This document shows, piece after piece, positions 46,502 to 63,498 of a DNA stretch of 64,000 bases (position 1 is the first letter of the stretch; each line of letters starts with the position of its first letter). The DNA is from Haematococcus lacustris (lineage: Eukaryota > Chlorophyta > Chlorophyceae > Chlamydomonadales > Haematococcaceae), in the NCBI GenBank assembly GCA_030144725.1, contig JASKMD010000005.1, positions 4,067,404-4,131,403 on the forward strand, read 5' to 3'. A program made the position numbers and the translations under genes. The notes below the pieces were generated by a model that made no database searches, was not told the origin of the DNA, and saw nothing but the letters and a program-made list of their open reading frames with translations.

Positions 46502-46535
<34 letters not shown>

Positions 46536-46554
46536 GCTGAGGCACAGTAGTATG

Positions 46555-46950
46555 TGCCCCCATTTGAGCTGTCATCAGCTTACACTTGGGCATGTTTGTC
46601 ATGCCAACTCTACACTGTAGCCCTTGCGGTCAGGCAATACTGTAGGTGGTAGGCACTCATGCACCATGTCCATGTGCATTGGGTATACTCCACCCAGCCC
46701 ATCAACACCATTTGAGTCCCGCTATTGATCCCTAGTGGTCCCTAGTGGTCCGACTCGTTTGGAGGCCCTAGTGAGGGACGAGGGGGCTGCCTAGCTATCG
46801 CCCCTGTGCGGCGTGAGTGCAGGGTTGAGGGCAATGGCATGCAGTCAGGGGCCCGCACCTCCCCACTGCCATCATGGTCCACTTCGTTCAGCAGCTCCCC
46901 CAGCTCGACTCATTTGGAGGCCCTAGTGAGGGACGAGGGGGCTGTAAATC
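46555..46950. repeat. Segment duplicated from 31000-31258, including part of an EF-hand gene exon
   Basis: Matches the sequence after copy F: GCCCCCATTTGAGCTGTCATC, GTCCCGCTATTGATCCCTAG, GAGTGCAGGGTTGAGGGC. It continues through the splice donor and 3' 50 bases of EF-hand exon 31275-31208 (CATGGTCCACTTCGTTCAGC). A partial second copy of the TTTGGAGGCCCTAGTGAGGG block follows at 46913. Confidence 0.85.
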
Positions 46951-47944
46951 AATGCATGCCAGGGAGTGGCTGATGATGTGGCCCACTCACACCAACATCC
47001 TCATAACCAACACCAACATCCACACCAGCACCGTGCAGCCTTCTGCGTGCTTCCGCTCTGCCCACTTGATTTCCAGGTAACCGTCCCACACCGCAATATT
47101 TGCGAAACTGGCTCCTTCTTCATTACTCATGCGTCGTCATCACCTTTGTGGAATCACCGCACAGCGGGGTTAGGTGCGTCTGGGGAGACTCCTACGGGTA
47201 AGCTCAGGGCGGTGGGGGCTCATGGCGTGGGAGAGGGTCAGGGCTAGGGACTCGCCCCCCGAGCTGAGGTTAGCGGTCCACAATGTCAATGGCCTAAAGC
47301 ATGATACAGTGGATGACGCCATGCATTTCATCTTTGAGTGCACTGCCACGAGTTCCATCAGGGAGCAGCCGGAGTTGGCCATGTCTTTTCAGAACGATTC
47401 TGAGAACTTTCATGTTGAGTCCATATGCACCTTTGTTTGTACACCTTGCTTTGAAGTGCGTTACAGAAAGTCCCGAACCCCTAGAGGGGGGGGGGCGGCC
47501 AAGCAGCCTAACGGCTGACGGCTTAAGCGGTGTAAGCCACCTATCTCATGCGTCATTGGTCGCACCCTTGTCGACCAGTTGAAAAGCCCTTAGTGAACAG
47601 TTGCTGATCCTGACGTCCTGGATCAATGCAGCAAACCGCAACAACTTTTCGGATATCGGCAGCAGCTGGGGGCACTGCACCTCTGGTGCTATACCGGGGG
47701 GGTGACCGGGGGTGTGACCGGTCCGGCCGGCGCGACACGAAAGCAACCTCAGTCATAATCAGAACCACACAAGTTGTGCGCAACAACATTGACAATCATC
47801 GGCGCTAAACATAGATAAACTCATCCCGCACCTCCCTCCTTCCCATATCCTGGCCCATGCCATTACACCCTCAAAGTTTGGTATTAAGCAGAAATGCAAA
47901 AACACGCCAGGTAGGATTTGAACCTCTGACTCCTGGCACCTCGC
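46951..47944. other. Intergenic with a LINE fragment; otherwise no gene recognised
   Basis: Beyond the LINE-like fragment listed separately, sequence from 47560 to 47940 shows no coding or structural feature. A tRNA T-arm-like string near 47910 does not fold as a tRNA. Confidence 0.45.
47268..47518 (+). pseudogene. Probable non-LTR retrotransposon (LINE) 3' coding fragment
   Basis: The frame ending at 47518 reads RLAVHNVNGLKHDTVDDAM, then HFIFECTATSSIREQPELA. It resembles the C-terminal region after the reverse transcriptase in L1/Tad-type LINEs, which carry a conserved His/Cys motif and IR..P. The 3' flank GGCGGCCAAGCAGCCTAACGG recurs in weaker form at about 58700 and 59240. That fits 5'-truncated tails of the same family. 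No RT core is present. Confidence 0.4.
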
Positions 47945-54744
<6,800 letters not shown>

Positions 54745-54749
54745 CTGCA

Positions 54750-54766
54750 GCAGTGGCAGCGGCAGG

Positions 54767-54800
<34 letters not shown>

Positions 54801-54830
54801 GCAGCAGCGGCAGCAGCGGCAGCAGCGGCA
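54750..54830. repeat. (CAG)n/(CGGCAG)n array upstream of CAT exon 54744-54646
   Basis: Triplet and hexamer tract immediately adjacent to the acceptor side of the first exon I could place. Confidence 0.9.
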
Positions 54831-54844
54831 TAGCGGCAGGAGCA

Positions 54845-55509
54845 GCAACATAGCGCCCACAGGCAGTGAGCAGCCATGGCCTGGGTGTTAGGCAGTGGAG
54901 GTGTGGCAGGGCTGTCAGGTAGACTAGGCTGGTCGGGTGCATGGCCCCTTCCCACCCCCTTCCTAGGCTTAGCGCAAAGCATGGGCACAAGTAGGCTGCA
55001 ATGCGTCAAAGGACGCTTATGCAGAACAAGATGAGGGTGAGTACAAGCACGGTTGGGAGGATAGGAAGGCGAATGCTAGTTTGGGGTGGGGAGCATGCAT
55101 GAGTGCATGCTTGAACTTGCTTTTTCATATCTGCTCCACTCTCGGTGCGGTCTGCAGCACGCAGGAAACCAGGCAGGCAGGGGACAAGGACATGGCAAGG
55201 ATAGCTGGCTGCTTCCCCAAAACTCAGTGAGCTGCCGCATAGCTGCTGCTGCTGCTCCTACTGGGAAGGGTCGTACCGACCTGAGATTTCGGCTATGGAA
55301 CGAACAACGAACGCCTTTCGCTTAAACTTGGCATAGTGCCGCTCCTTAGACGTCATTTGTTGATGTGCACGAGGGCGATGTGAGGAGTCACTTCATCGGG
55401 GGCTTGTGCTGGTGCAGGCGTGATGTTTCTAACGCTGGTATTGCGCAGCGCTTTGCAAGATTTGGCCACGTGAATTTCTAACTGAAACTTTTATAAAGCG
55501 AGATTGAGA
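54845..55509. other. No gene recognised; should hold the CAT gene 5' end
   Basis: No convincing start exon for the permease. The sequence from about 55300 is AT-richer. It leads into the conserved 3' UTR-like block of Fanzor-like copy C. Confidence 0.4.
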
Positions 55510-55743
55510 TGCAACTCCTGAACCCCACAGCCCTCATGCTACACCAAAATAAAGCAAGAGTTGGAATCGAACCTGGCTGCGAGCTCATCATTGTAAAGGC
55601 TACTGACAGTGTGCCTAATGCCCACTTCAGCTCAGCCTTCTGGTGTGTGTGCCTGTGCCAGTGCCTGTGCCTGTGCCACACACATTCCCTTTGTAAGGGG
55701 TTCATTGTTTTTTTTGCTTGGGATTGTCTTGAGCTGTAGCTGG
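55510..55743 (-). other. Conserved 3' untranslated region of Fanzor-like copy C
   Basis: Matches the copy A 3' UTR (8097-8341), as described there. The more distal block seen after copies A and B (7855-8085 and 21795-22003) is absent here. Confidence 0.6.
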
Positions 55744-57181
55744 CTATTGCTGCAACTGGCGCTGCCACTTGCGCAACAGGGGCTTGTCGGGTATCTCCAC
55801 CCAATCCTGGCCTGGCTCGCCTGGCTTTGGCATGGCTGGGCGGTTAGTCCAGTAGCACAGCTCAGTGGGACGTGGCCCTGGGCCGACTGCACAGCGGCGG
55901 ATGTTCAGCGCGGCTGACACGTCCCGGTCATAGAACCTGCACATGGGTGTCAGGTAGGGCACCGTTCCTGAACCTGTCCTCGGAGGTGACACCTGCCTCC
56001 GTCAACACCCCCAGCATGCCGGCGTCACTCATCAAGCCATACAGGCCCCGGGTGTCGATGAAGATGTGCCGAGCACGGCACTTGCTGGTGGGGGTGAGGG
56101 CATAGGGAGTGGGGGGGCGAGGGGGCCTCGTCAACAGGTTGGTGGGCTGAGACTGCTCCCAAGGCACCATATCCAGCTGCCAGGCTGCCATGGCTGCCTC
56201 CATCTCTCTGGTGGTGTGCACCGCATGGCGCAGCAGGCGGCCCAGGTTTGCTGGATCCTCTACCCAGTCATCATCCTCCTTCTCCCCCTCCTCCAGCCCC
56301 AGCAGGCCCCGCTGCAAAGCCACCTCAACCTGCATGGCTGCAGTCACCACCACCCCACCCTCCCCCACCAGCCAGGTGACCTCCAGCCCGCACACCATGC
56401 GGCGCACGTAAGTGCACTGCCGCTTGGACCAGGCTGGCAGGTGCCCACCAACCAGCCCCCTCACCCCAAATCGGCGCTGGTGCTCGTTGGTGCCCAGCAG
56501 GACCTTGGCCCCGGCCAGGGACACTGCCTTCTTGAGCCTGCCAGCGAAGAGCAGTGTAAGGATGTTGCTAAATGCTGTCTGCAGCTGCTGGCCGAGGTGG
56601 TCCACCATGTTGGAGTCAGACAGGTAGCGTGGGATTGCTTCGAGGCGGGCACAGAGGTCGGGGTGCGCGGCCAGCACGGCAGCGACTGCTGCACTCGGCC
56701 GAGTGTTCTCGCCCTCTCCGGGCAGGCCGCGGCACAGCTGTCGGAACAAATTGTCGCAGCTCAGGTCCGGGATGTCTGCTGCGGAGACTGGGATGTCTGT
56801 GTCTGTGTATGACAGTGGCTGGCCTTGCGCGTCAAGCTGGACGGCTACGTGCAGGGTAAACAAGCCGCGCACGAGAAAGCCCAACAGCAGGCTGCCAATC
56901 ACCCCCCGCTCGCTGATGGCCTTCACTCGTGGGCGCACAGCACGTTCCAGGAAGGCATCCCAAAGCGCTTGCGGGAGGTGGTCGGTGAGGTGGACTAACT
57001 TGGCCTTTCTTGCGTGGAACGTATTGTCCCTGCTGCGGGCAGCGCGGGCCTTTCCTAAAGCCTTCCTTTTGCGCTGTGCCTCGGTCAAGTCAGGTTGGGC
57101 TGCCTCGTCGCGGTTGAAGTCGGGGTCCTCCGGCACTGCTCTAGGCCCACCCACACCGGTTCGTCTCTTCTTCCTCGCCAT
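55744..57181 (-). pseudogene. Fanzor/TnpB-like nuclease, copy C: internal deletion of RuvC-I and RuvC-II
   Basis: The N-terminal exon (start MARKKRRTG at 57181) is intact for about 410 residues. It matches copy A: IDTRGLYG, GNEHQRRFGVRG-type core, YVRRMVCGLEVTWLVGEGGV. At about 55950 it jumps, at a short GTCAGGT/GTGTCAGGT similarity, straight into the intron before the last exon. The final exon (about 55936-55744) keeps YDRDVSAALNIRR, but the RuvC-I, RuvC-II and linker exons are gone. The frame from the N-terminal exon ends early at HVQVL. It cannot be a nuclease, though the N-terminal protein could still be made. It lies head-to-head with the HYPK-like gene, 151 bp apart. Confidence 0.75.
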
Positions 57182-57332
57182 AAACAATAGCAACGCGAGG
57201 CAGCAACATATACTAAGGATTTTCGTGTTTGTCTACACATCCACACATGGCCTCCATTGAGATGAAACTGCGGTCCCCCGCTTTCGTCAATACTTCTTCT
57301 CCAATACCACTGATCGCGGCTTCACTTTCACA
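57182..57332. promoter_or_regulatory. Shared 151-bp head-to-head intergenic region
   Basis: This is the only sequence between the start codons of copy C (minus) and the HYPK-like gene (plus), so any core promoters for both lie here. No TATA box is evident. Confidence 0.45.
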
Positions 57333-58988
57333 ATGCCTGCGGCCGCGGCGGAGTCGTCAGCAGCCGACCATGATGACGAGCTGGAAGTGCATAGCCAGGA
57401 TGTTGCCAATAGAGACAAGCACAATGCCGAAGCCGCGAAAGCGCTGGGCAGCATGACCGACGCTGTGGGTACAGGCAGGTCTTTGCAATCTGCTCCATGC
57501 TGTTTCTTGCACCTACTACTGCTTGTTTGGGTTGTCTCAGCTGTACTGGCTGCTTGTGTGATGCCAGGTGCCTGAGCGCCAGCTGGACGAAAACAAAGTG
57601 AAGCAGGTACGTCTTGTCTGGCTAACAAAGTTTGGGTGCAGGATCCTGTCAGAATTATCAAAAGCTGGTTGTCAAGCTGAGCTGGGCAACAGCATGCTTG
57701 GGCCAGCTGTCGCAATGGCAGACGTCAAAACACATCACACGCGAACCATGTTGAAACGATAAAGCACACTATTACATTGCATATGCAGGCCATGACAGCA
57801 CTGGCAGCATCCCAGCAAGCCGGCAAGGAGGCTGCCTTAGCCCGGGAGAAGGCGCTGGCAGCGGTGAAGGTGGGCCAGCCATCTGACCCTGCGACGAGTG
57901 CCAGCACGTGAAGCACAGCACCTGGACGAACAGCGATGATTTGCAGCACAAATACGAAGCGATGCCTGACACAACAGCACAGTGGTTGTGTCCTGTAGAG
58001 TGAGAGGTGTGAGCGCTAGGGTCTAGAACCTGGCTAGGCCTTGTTTGGATCCTACTTCCATAGCCTGCTGCCTCACCCATGGCAGCTGCCTCACCTATGG
58101 CAGCCGCCTCACCCATGGCAGCTGCCTCACCTATGGCAGCCGCCTCACCCATGGCAGCTGCCTCACCCATGGCAGCTGCCTCACCCAGGGCAGCTGCCTC
58201 ACCCACAGGGCATTCTTTTGGGCTCTCTGGCACTGTCCACCATACACCATGCACCCATGGCTGCCATGCCACCATGCACATGCCAGTGATCAGGGCTGGG
58301 GCCTGGAGGCAAGAGGAGGTGGCAGTAGGCCTAGCTCCGCTGCTGTCATGCTTCCGCTGCATCCTGCCCCTGTCCTCCCATGCCTGCTGCTCCTGCTGCT
58401 GGGTCTTGCCCAGCCAACCTTGCAGCGGCTTGCTGCTGCGAATGTTCTTCTTGTTGGTTCAACGTCTCAATGGCATCTGACCAGGCCAGTAGCACATGCC
58501 CAGTAGTGGCTGCTACACGACCTGACCAGCACGCCGCAGATTCAGTGCTGAACGGGTGTCAAAGTCCAGCCACCTGCCTTGCCAGGGGCTGGCTGGCGGG
58601 GCTGGGTGCCAGCTGGGCTGTTAGGGTCGACAGGGGGCTCCACTTGGTGTCCCTCACTGCCTTACCACGCCACTGAGTCCCTACCCCCTGAAGGGGAAGG
58701 CGGCCAAGCAGAGCCTAATGGCCTATGGCACCTAAGAGATGCAAGCTATCATCACAGTTCTTGGTCTACGAGGATGGCTTGCATCACATCATTCCACGAT
58801 CCACCACGACGTCATGAGCCTCAAGGTCCAAGAGTGACCGTGCTGTGGGTGGGTGGGTGTGGCCTCAGGTGCTAAAGGAGGACATCGAGGTGGTCGCCCT
58901 GGAGGCAGAGGTGGACAAGAAGGTAGCGGAGCGGCGGCTCAGGGAGCACCATGGCGACCTGGCAGCGGCGCTGAAATCCTTCATGTGA
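57333..58988 (+). CDS. HYPK: HYPK-like protein (NatA/ribosome-associated, UBA-like C-terminus)
   Basis: HYPK binds the NatA N-terminal acetyltransferase at the ribosome and acts in co-translational protein handling. Four exons, 57333-57464, 57568-57606, 57789-57869 and 58869-58988, are all phase 0 with GT-AG borders. They give 123 residues, close to the usual HYPK length of about 110-130. The start MPAAAAESSAADHDDELEVH is acidic. A charged helical middle follows (RQLDENKVKQ, ALAREKALAAVK). The C-terminus LEAEVDKKVAERRLREHHGD, then LAAALKSFM, is the three-helix UBA-like NACA/HYPK domain with its ER.LREH.G signature. I considered NAC-alpha, but the NAC beta-barrel is absent. The third intron is about 1 kb and carries a minisatellite. 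The donor of exon 1 (GTGGGT) was chosen because it keeps the phase. Confidence 0.85.
58077..58199. repeat. 18-bp minisatellite (CCCATGGCAGCTGCCTCA)n in the HYPK-like gene intron
   Basis: Seven units alternating CCCATGGCAGCTGCCTCA and CCTATGGCAGCCGCCTCA. Because the unit is 18 bp all frames stay open, but there is no splice logic, so I treat it as intronic. Confidence 0.9.
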
Positions 58989-59866
58989 CAGGCAGTGAGG
59001 CCAGGGAAGAGTAAGGGTGGCGCGAGCCAGACCACGATGATCGGAAGGTCTAGGTTGGCATCAGTGTGAGTCGCACCTCAGCTGGGCATGCGGAGCGGGA
59101 TGTCGCCCTAGCAGTGGAGTGGGGAGCGGGGAAGGGAAGGTAAAGGACGTTAGACATCTACTTCTTTCGAGCCACTGTGCACCTTTGTCGTGCCATGAGC
59201 TTCAATGTGTGTGGCAGAAACTCCTGAACTATTGCAGGGCAGGGAGGCAAAGCAGCCTGATGGCCAACAACTTCAGCGATTCAAGCTATCGTCATCTTTC
59301 GCTTGATGCCAAACAGCGAGATGCCTGACGCAGCGCCACCTGCTTTGCCGGTGCTACGCCAGGGCTGAAGCGATGTAAGCTCTCACCACCATCACACCTT
59401 CCACGGCAGCTGCCTGGCAGAAAGCCACTTAGTCAAAGCAGCATCCTCCTGACGTAAGACCAGGACCAAGACCAGAACTAAGTGTCGTAGACTGTCTGTA
59501 ACGGTCTGGCTGCGGTACAGAGGCTATTGCAGCGGCTTGTCTAGAAAAGGAACGGCAAATGTCAACTGAGGAGTCGCAAGCCACCTTCCTGGTACATGCA
59601 CTTCCTTGCACGACCCGCACCCCCTCCCCTTCACTCAGCTGTGACACGCCTGATAAAATGTTCGCATGGGTCAGTTTGGGTCACACAGGCCACCTCAGGA
59701 CATTGCGTTTGCACCAGCCCGCTCTATAGCTCAAGCCGTGTCTGTGTCGCTGGCCTCTAGTACGGCCGCGATGGTGGTGGGCGAAGATGTTTCCCCGCGG
59801 ATGAGCCTATAGTAGTGGTCTCTATCACTGGGCATCGCGCAAATTGTTCTAGCGACGTCTTGCAAA
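58989..59866. other. Intergenic; possible LINE-tail fragments
   Basis: A stretch at about 59220-59310 (GGCAAAGCAGCCTGATGGCC) resembles the LINE 3' flank at 47490. No gene was found. Confidence 0.4.
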
Positions 59867-60371
59867 ATCACGTGACTGTCCAGTCGAGCGCAACAGGAGC
59901 CGGAGGTGCATCTCTAGTCCTAGTTGGCCCAGGTACGTGGCGTGATACTAAAAAACGCGACATGCCCAATGCCTTGACTGACCAGATTTTGGTGTTTCTG
60001 TGATTGGCGCCAGGCACTAGCCAGGGCTCCATCCGCGACCGTTGGCACACACATGTGTCTGTAGGAAGCACATCTACACAACAGGTAAGGTTACTGCAAC
60101 ATGCAAGTGAGGTGTGAGTGACAGCTTCACAGCAAGCCCATGGCACGCGCAGCCATGCCACAGCCATGGCAACTAATAAAATGGTATGCCTTTTAGCTTG
60201 TGGCCTGTTTGCACCCAAATGAAAGTACAGCCCAAGTTTCATTTGGCAGTGACGATGCGTTCAGCACCAACATGGGTATGCAATCCCACAGTGGCAGGTC
60301 CTCTCACTACCACCATGTGCCATCCTATTCGGCTGCAGGAAGGCATGCCAAGGTTCCAGCACCCCAACTAG

Positions 60372-63300
60372 GGCAAATGCGTGCTCTGTTGCAAGTGCAC
60401 TTGCCCCAACGTCACCAGGGTGTTCTATGCATGGGTAGCTGTGGGTGTGTACCAGGGGGAGGATGGGATGGAGGTGGCATGGCGATTGCGTCATGAAGCC
60501 TTGCGCCTTAAGGGTAGCCTCACTCGTGCCCCCGAGTACAAGTTGCATGCCATTGGGCCAGCCAGTGTGGTGGACAGTCAGTTGAAAGCGGCTTGTGAAG
60601 CCAAAGACCTCGCCCTCATTGCTCACTATGGCTGTGTACAGCTTTGTCAGAAGCGGCACCAGGCTGCGAATGGAGCACCACCGTTCTTCCAAGAGCATGA
60701 CCAGCAGCCTGCAGCCAGGATGGTGAGGGAGGCCTCAACTCCTCATTCCCGGTGTCCACCCACCCTCTCAGCAGCTTGTAGCAGTGATGGGCAGGGAGGG
60801 GCAGGGCTGCAGGGGCAGGGGGTTGGGCCGGCCCATGAGGTTGCAGATCCTGCCCGGTGTCCTCCCACCATCCTGGCAGCTGGCTGCAGCGAGGGGCAGG
60901 GAGGGGCAGGGCTGCAGGGGCAGGGGGCTGGGCTGGCGCATGTGGCTGCAGGTCCTGCCCGGCGTCCTCCCACCATCCTGGCAGGTGGCAGCAGCGAGGG
61001 GCAGGGAGGGGCAGGGCTGCAGGGGCAGGGGGCTGGGCTGGCGCATGTGGCTGCAACTGCCACACAACGCCCGGTGTCCGGCCGCAACGAGGGGCCCGCC
61101 ACACAATCACTGGAGGTTAGTGGCCATGCATCATATGTGTGTTTGCATCACATGTTCATGTAGACCTCCTTGTTGCAGATCTTAGTGCAGGGTGCATGCC
61201 CCATGGTGCATGCTATTTTTGTGTGTTTCTCGCAGGGTTCAAGGACACAATTGCTGCAGCATCAGAAGGATGATTATTCCCTGGAGTTGGAAGTAGCCGC
61301 TATCCGGCACAGCCTACACCTTGCTGGGCTGGGGGCGACACCAAAGCTGAGCGACAGGTTGGTACTTACAAAGCTCCTCAATACTATACAATGAAATACT
61401 TGTACGACAGCAGGTACAATGAAATACTTGTCATGCAGGACCCTTCTTCCTCTGCCACACAGCCTTACCAGGGAACCTATGTCACCTTCAAACCGCCAAG
61501 CTTCATGGTAAGATACCTCAACATCAGCATCAACCATCGCTCACATGCGCTTATATGCACTACTTCTCACTTGCACTCAAGTCAGATGCCCCCTTTGTTG
61601 TGCGTGCAGCATTCTATCGGTCAACGGGCAGCTGCGGCAATTCAATGACACATGGGCTCGTGACTCATGCCCTCCTTACCTACCGGCTGTCCGCTTGCCG
61701 GCCGCCTTTCACCACCTCCCAGCACCGAACCAACACCCTACTCAATTCCTCCAAGCATCAGCCCCACCCCTCCTCCAACCCCTCCTCCTACATCCACCAC
61801 CCCCCCCGCTAGCGCCCCCTTTCCCGCATATGCCCACCCTCCCTCCGCAGCCCCTCCCCCTCCTCCTGCAGCTGCAGCTGCCATCCTTTCATCCACACCC
61901 GCAGCTGACACCCCCTCTGCAGCCCCACTTTGCCCCACTGCTGGTGCATCCGTCGCTGCCGCTGCCACCTCCTCCACCCTCTGCGCCTCTACCAGCCCGG
62001 GTGAAGGCAAACGTGGATGAGGCAGCAGAGGCATTGCGGCGGCAGGTGCGCCACCTGCGACTGCAGCTAACAAGGCAGCGGTCCACCTCTGTGATCATGC
62101 CAAGCAGCAAGCATGCAACCATTGCCAAGCTTGCCGTCAAGCATGTGAAAAGCCCACATCACATGAGGCAGCTGCTAAGCACAGCAGGACTCCTGGCAGC
62201 AGGGCAGGGAAAGGGTGGTAGATGTAACAAGGCGAGGGCAGCAGCGGGTAGCATTACCCAGTCACAGCCAGGGCAGCTTCTGCACCTAGAGGAGCCACGC
62301 AAGGGAGCAGGGCCCAGAGGCTGGTTTGACCCGCAACACTTCATGAGAGCCTTAAAGATGAAGGTCGACACTGGGCTCTCCTTCAACGCAATGCCCAAAG
62401 CGTTGCATGGCGCCTTTGCTGTTATGGCTGCTGGACAACAACTGGCGGTGTCCGTCCCAAGTGCCAGGACTTATGGCCGCGGCACGGAGGCTATTGCCCA
62501 TGCAGTCACCAAGGGACAAGCACGTGAGTAGTGCATGAACCACCCACTGATGTAGTACAACTCTTGACTTGGCACGTGAGTTGATCAACACACCCTCCAT
62601 CTATGCCACCCTCCATGACACCCTCTATGCCACCCACCATGACCCACCCTCCATGCTCTGTTGTTGTGCAGGAGATGCCAGGCACATAGGCTACGGTGCC
62701 TTAGCATGGGATGGGAAGGCTAAGAGGGGCAAAGAACTGCTGGTGCTGAAATGCCAGCATGCAATGCCCATGCCTGGCCCACCCTCTGGCCCACCCGCTG
62801 CCCCACCCTCTGGCACACCCGCTGGCCCACCCGCTGCCCCACCCGCTGCCCCACCCGCTGGCCCACCCGCTGCCCCACCCACTGCCCCACCCGCTGCCCC
62901 ACCCGCTGGCCCACCCGCTGCCCCACCCGCTGCCCCACCCACTGCCCCACCCGCTGGCCCACCCGCTGCCCCACCCGCTGCCCCACCCGCTGGCCCTGCA
63001 CCACCCGCTGATGCCCACCCACCATACCAAGTCGTTACGACTGCCGGCCACCCACTGGAGTTCACGGTTGGCTGCTTCCGCCCCTCAAGCAAGACTGCCT
63101 TGTCACAGGCAGCAGCAATCAAGCAGTGCATGGTGGCTGTTGGGCTTTGGGGCTTGAGGGTTTTGTTTGTGGTGGTGGACAGCTGCAACGCCAACGTCGG
63201 CATCCACAACAGCGTTGCGACCCACTTGTCCAACATGCTTCAAGACGAGGGCATCCAGGATCACCCCGTCTATGCCATCCACTGTCTCTGTCACATCCTG

Positions 63301-63498
63301 CACAACACAGCCAAGCACGCCTTTGAGTCAGCGGGACAGAGTCAGTTGTATCAACGGACAGGCTACAACACAGCTCTGTTCTGGGTGCTTGACCACATCA
63401 GTGCAGAGTTGCGCAAGGACCTGGTTGGGGTGCTGGAACCTTGGCATGCCTTCCTGCAGCCGAATAGGATAGCACATGGTGGTAGTGAGAGGACATGA
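60372..63498 (+). CDS. Putative transposase (hAT/KDZ-like RNase H fold), several exons, probably truncated
   Basis: Coding blocks are at about 60200-60371 (NESTAQVSFGSDDAFSTNMG), 60372-61110, 61950-62524 and 62672-63498. The second block opens GKCVLCCKCTCPN and has KAACEAKDLALIAHYGCVQL, a possible zinc-binding motif shared with the protein at 44482. It also holds a repeat of about 38 residues. The third has DTGLSFNAMPKALHG; the fourth has a (PPAAPPAG) tract, then VVVDSCNANVGIHNSVATHL and VYAIHCLCHILHNTAKHAF. The Asp and the C-x2-H recall the second catalytic Asp and the CxxH insertion of hAT-type transposases. A first Asp and final Glu are not certain. The last about 25 codons lie in the right inverted repeat, antisense to the N-terminal exon, so the natural C-terminus is probably lost. 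Confidence 0.55.
60780..61065. repeat. Coding minisatellite, about 117-bp unit x3
   Basis: In-frame repeat in the transposase-like gene, with the protein unit EGQGGAGLQGQGAGLAHVAA and a Pro-rich connector. Confidence 0.85.
62779..63010. repeat. Coding 12-bp minisatellite (CCACCCGCTGCC)n
   Basis: About 18 units coding PPAA/PPAG, in frame within the transposase-like exon 62672-63498. Confidence 0.9.

Larger units (their letters stand above)
43737..46550 (+). pseudogene. Fanzor/TnpB-like nuclease, subfamily 2 (copy D), C-terminal half with three insertions
   Basis: The reading starts with RuvC-II LVDEHRTTRVSSA (near 43772-43807). It is split by a 1.88 kb element (43808-45689) and resumes VNGKQSCE at 45694. 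It is then disturbed by a local inverted duplication, and continues with VEHRLLRPAW, RGLVWCPVVAPRKPP and a Lys/Ala-rich linker. RuvC-III is RWLDRDCNAALTMQ, then RPLELCWWPEQ. A hAT-like MITE (46241-46447) cuts the tail at AKGKE; KEYPGRGYKHLRD and a Gln tract end at the TAG, 46548-46550. A stop (complement with the local rearrangement near 45815) confirms it is dead. The motif order matches copies A-C but the sequence is a separate subfamily. The N-terminal half and RuvC-I are not seen. Confidence 0.72.

Noticed and set aside
58079..58480. PMAAAS-repeat protein of 133 residues in the HYPK-like gene
   Set aside because: An 18-bp repeat leaves all frames open. The HYPK exons on both sides splice in phase without it.
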